64,000 nt of DNA. Source: Ruminococcus sp. (GTDB taxonomy: Bacteria; Bacillota; Clostridia; Oscillospirales; Ruminococcaceae). Shown one piece after another: positions 63,101-64,000 of this stretch. The DNA is taken from NCBI GenBank assembly GCA_021200415.1, contig JAJQGO010000026.1:50571-114570 (forward strand), written 5' to 3'. Position numbers and translations under genes: made by a program. The notes under the pieces were generated by a model, which saw nothing but the letters and a program-made list of their open reading frames with translations, ran no database searches and was not told the origin of the DNA. Numbering within the stretch: position 1 is the first letter of the stretch; every line of letters starts with the position of its first letter.

Positions 63101-63133
63101 AGTCATACAGCTTATGATTTTTTTAAGCTTCAT
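60101..63133 (-). CDS. Double CE12 acetylesterase with internal dockerin and CBMs
   Basis: The start is set at 63133 (MKLKKIISCMTSVV), with GGAGG upstream; 1010 residues. Order: signal peptide; beta module (about 30-165); first SGNH/CE12 esterase (about 175-410; 'IWICGDSTVCNYYP', 'GDTLHPNRQGA'); ricin-type CBM13 (about 415-560); Thr/Glu linker; dockerin (about 575-640); CBM35-like module (about 655-775; 'GGGPNFDYIRYELT'); second CE12 esterase (about 790-1010; 'IYIAGDSTVQSYRESYAP', 'DTDMTHFTETGANA'). CE12 enzymes remove acetyl groups from rhamnogalacturonan or xylan, easing attack by lyases such as the PL1-PL9 enzyme. The dockerin lies between the two catalytic halves, not at the end. Confidence 0.95.
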   Translation of the reverse strand: MKLKKIISCMTSVVLSLSAAAGLTLSKPETGSSADAAGEVLMFDFGSGGTESGYTGVSASESYSSDKGYGFNTPSNMSDVSAAGSGALSDAVQFKSTDDSNTFNVDLSDGLYQVTVYLGNTNRTSVKAEGMLQIINMTGNNAVDTFQIPVTDGQLNIMATEGKAGYAFTMSALEIEKISDDPTMKPTIWICGDSTVCNYYPLDTSTQGGWGQMLNQYVDTSVYEIRNMAASGQYAKGFVDAGQFTPIEYYGKEGDYYIISIGINDTNYSTADEYYETVTYMVEAAKAKGMEVILVKQQGRNGDCSRSPLLTGRWFGTQLDQIGDEQDVQVIDLFNLWQDYCLTLTTDEVTALYMDGDTLHPNRQGAIKLAELVASQIDFSADELLTGAEMDETAYYMFRNANSGLYMEVQDGTAAAGTNVQQWGADGAAANNTWQVKAASDGYYYILSMLGDGQTYYLDLDYGLADNGTNIGIYTNTYSDAQLFKFVDNGDGSYTIVTKNSSDKSAVEIINASTESGANVQEWEINGYSCQHWYAEAVQYPPEETTDPTEDTTATTEELTPTPASVNRAGDANRDEVVNISDAVAILSYVNNNEKYTLTAQGLINSDVNQKGDGLSNMDALDVQKYLVGTLELESMDTVYYYAIDAVYNNGVTETVNEGFMGDAYVNLDNTTESDITWVLDVETSGNYLITFKVANGSTDDRQMKIEVNGASDYWVQSFLTTDSWTNWEERGIVLPLTAGINVIKLTSLTSGGGPNFDYIRYELTEEPVAETYVPEETTLVIENENPVIYIAGDSTVQSYRESYAPQQGWGYYLADYFTENVTVSNQAIAGRSSKSFYDNGRLDTILSTIKEGDYLLVQFGINDSASSNAERYAPVCGDAENPTEGSFEYYIEKYITGALEKGATPVMVTTVIGLKAYSNGQFVNSYTEYCQAMKDMAELYDIPCIDLNSLMVDHYNSIGYDAAYYYHLISTDLSDTDMTHFTETGANAVAGLVANAIRELDIPLSQYVK

Positions 63134-63182
63134 AAAAATTCCTCCAAACTCATATGAAATTTCGCTTATTTTCTTTAATCTA

Positions 63183-63211
63183 ATAATATCATATACAATT
63201 TTCAAAGTCAA
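63183..63211 (-). promoter_or_regulatory. Promoter of the CE12 gene
   Basis: On minus: TTGACT, 17 nt, TATTAT with ATGA before the -10. Confidence 0.65.
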
Positions 63212-63326
63212 CACGTGAAATATATAAGATACGCTCAAATTTTCCTCAAATTATGAACATCAGGTGAAGTCCGCATATGCATTTTTGAATCATCGTCCGG
63301 AGAGGAGTGGATTATTTTACATGATA

Positions 63327-63361
63327 AAAAAATCCGCACAAGGAAATCCCTGCGCGGACAA
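63327..63361 (-). terminator. Terminator of the last, truncated gene
   Basis: On minus: tccgcgcaggga, short loop, tccttgtgcgga followed by TTTTTTTATC. Confidence 0.85.
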
Positions 63362-63402
63362 AAAATATAAAACAAGAAAATGAAATATGCGGTAATTCAA
63401 AA

Positions 63403-64000
63403 TCAATCGCGGAACGCCTTTCCGAAGTACCCCACATCCGAAAGCGGTTCGCCTGCCATATGAAGATGAGTCGTGTCGCCGATTACAGATGCTCTGAATG
63501 ACGCAATTCCACGCTCTCTTTCCTCCGACTGGAAAATCGACAGGGAGCATGGCAGCATACACATTCCGTGAATCATGCTGATAGGCGACATATTCATAAG
63601 ATGACTCATGAGCATGAACGCCATGCCCATAGGGCAGAACAACACAAGCGTCTTTTCCGAATGTACCGTGTAGCGATAATATTTTTTATTTCTTTTGTAG
63701 CCGTAGCCTTCGAGAAGCTCATCGAAGCATTTCACGACTCTGTCGTATTCCTCGGCAACATTGCCGGTTTTCATAATATCGGCCTTGCTCCACTTGTCGT
63801 ACGAAAGCAGCTTTTCGTCCTCCGTCCAGTGGGACGGGAGGAAATCCCAAGGAACTCTGCGTGCGCCGTTCCAGTCCTTTACCAGTACGTCAAACTCCTT
63901 GAGCCAGTCAAGGGTTACAGCCTCCCTGCCCGTATCGTTCAGGGCGATTTCGCAGGTAAGCTTATCACGTCCCAGCATTGAGCAATAGTAGTCAATATCA
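63403..64000 (-). CDS. Unknown protein, N-terminus beyond the window
   Basis: The frame stays open to base 64000 upstream of the ATG at 63978 (reading ...DIDYYCSMLGRDK), so the real start is probably outside the window. The visible 198 residues are soluble and contain 'LTCEIALNDTGREAVTLDWLKEF', 'RRVPWDFLPSHWTEDEKLLSYDKW' and a Met-rich stretch 'MGMAFMLMSHLMNMSPISM'. I do not recognise a family. It lies beyond the CE12 promoter and has its own terminator. Confidence 0.8.
   Translation of the reverse strand, partial: DIDYYCSMLGRDKLTCEIALNDTGREAVTLDWLKEFDVLVKDWNGARRVPWDFLPSHWTEDEKLLSYDKWSKADIMKTGNVAEEYDRVVKCFDELLEGYGYKRNKKYYRYTVHSEKTLVLFCPMGMAFMLMSHLMNMSPISMIHGMCMLPCSLSIFQSEERERGIASFRASVIGDTTHLHMAGEPLSDVGYFGKAFRD

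Overview
The window looks like a chromosomal segment of a fibre-degrading anaerobic Ruminococcus, closest in style to the cellulosome-building R. flavefaciens group. This is inferred from five Ruminococcus-type dockerin modules on secreted plant-cell-wall enzymes, pyruvate formate-lyase and [FeFe]-hydrogenase fermentation genes, Gram-positive ribosome binding sites and several sporulation genes. No phage, plasmid, CRISPR or transposase gene was seen.

Layout. 1-579 is the 3' end of a secreted Big2/dockerin protein. 631-5347 (minus) is a pyruvate formate-lyase locus in which the enzyme is split: a 698-aa core lacking the glycyl-radical domain, a 67-aa unknown protein, a 79-aa stand-alone glycyl-radical domain, then cca and the activase pflA. 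5646-9843 holds a PfkB sugar-phosphate kinase, an AI-2E family permease and a GGDEF protein with a degenerate active site. 9906-13700 is a PL1-PL9 pectinase. 13954-16438 is the rpmG-secE-nusG-rplK-rplA operon, with two rRNA-like L1 operators. 16532-22099 carries two GH9 cellulases (CBM4-type and CBM3c-type). 22391-33303 is a long minus-strand housekeeping run: tepA-like protease, ftsK/spoIIIE, YgiQ radical SAM, ComEC-like MBL, DUF3006, HI0933-type flavoprotein, cmk, plsC, ispH-S1 fusion.

33607-37836 (plus) is a [FeFe] hydrogenase followed by galK and galT. 37889-43366 (minus) is a MoxR-DUF58-transglutaminase-DUF308 cluster. A zinc-ribbon membrane protein and a Wzz-like protein follow, divergently transcribed; then a 175-bp palindromic MITE-like element, a GH5 lipoprotein, tRNA-Leu and tRNA-Arg. 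49234-59536 holds envelope and sporulation functions (permuted NlpC/P60-like protein, SpoIIP, polysaccharide deacetylase, MetA, RluB, DacB, GerW, DUF2953, ScpAB, site-2 protease). rpmB, a large bifunctional CE12 esterase with an internal dockerin, and a truncated unknown gene end the window.

How it fits together. The dockerin enzymes (pectate lyases, two cellulases, a double acetylesterase, a Big2 protein) would attach to scaffoldins encoded elsewhere and open pectin and cellulose; the GH5 enzyme instead carries a lipoprotein signal. Released sugars feed GalK/GalT, PfkB and glycolysis; PFL and hydrogenase dispose of pyruvate and electrons. Promoter calls rest on hand-read -35/-10 matches, nearly all with 17-nt spacers. 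No dedicated transcription factor gene was recognised in the window.
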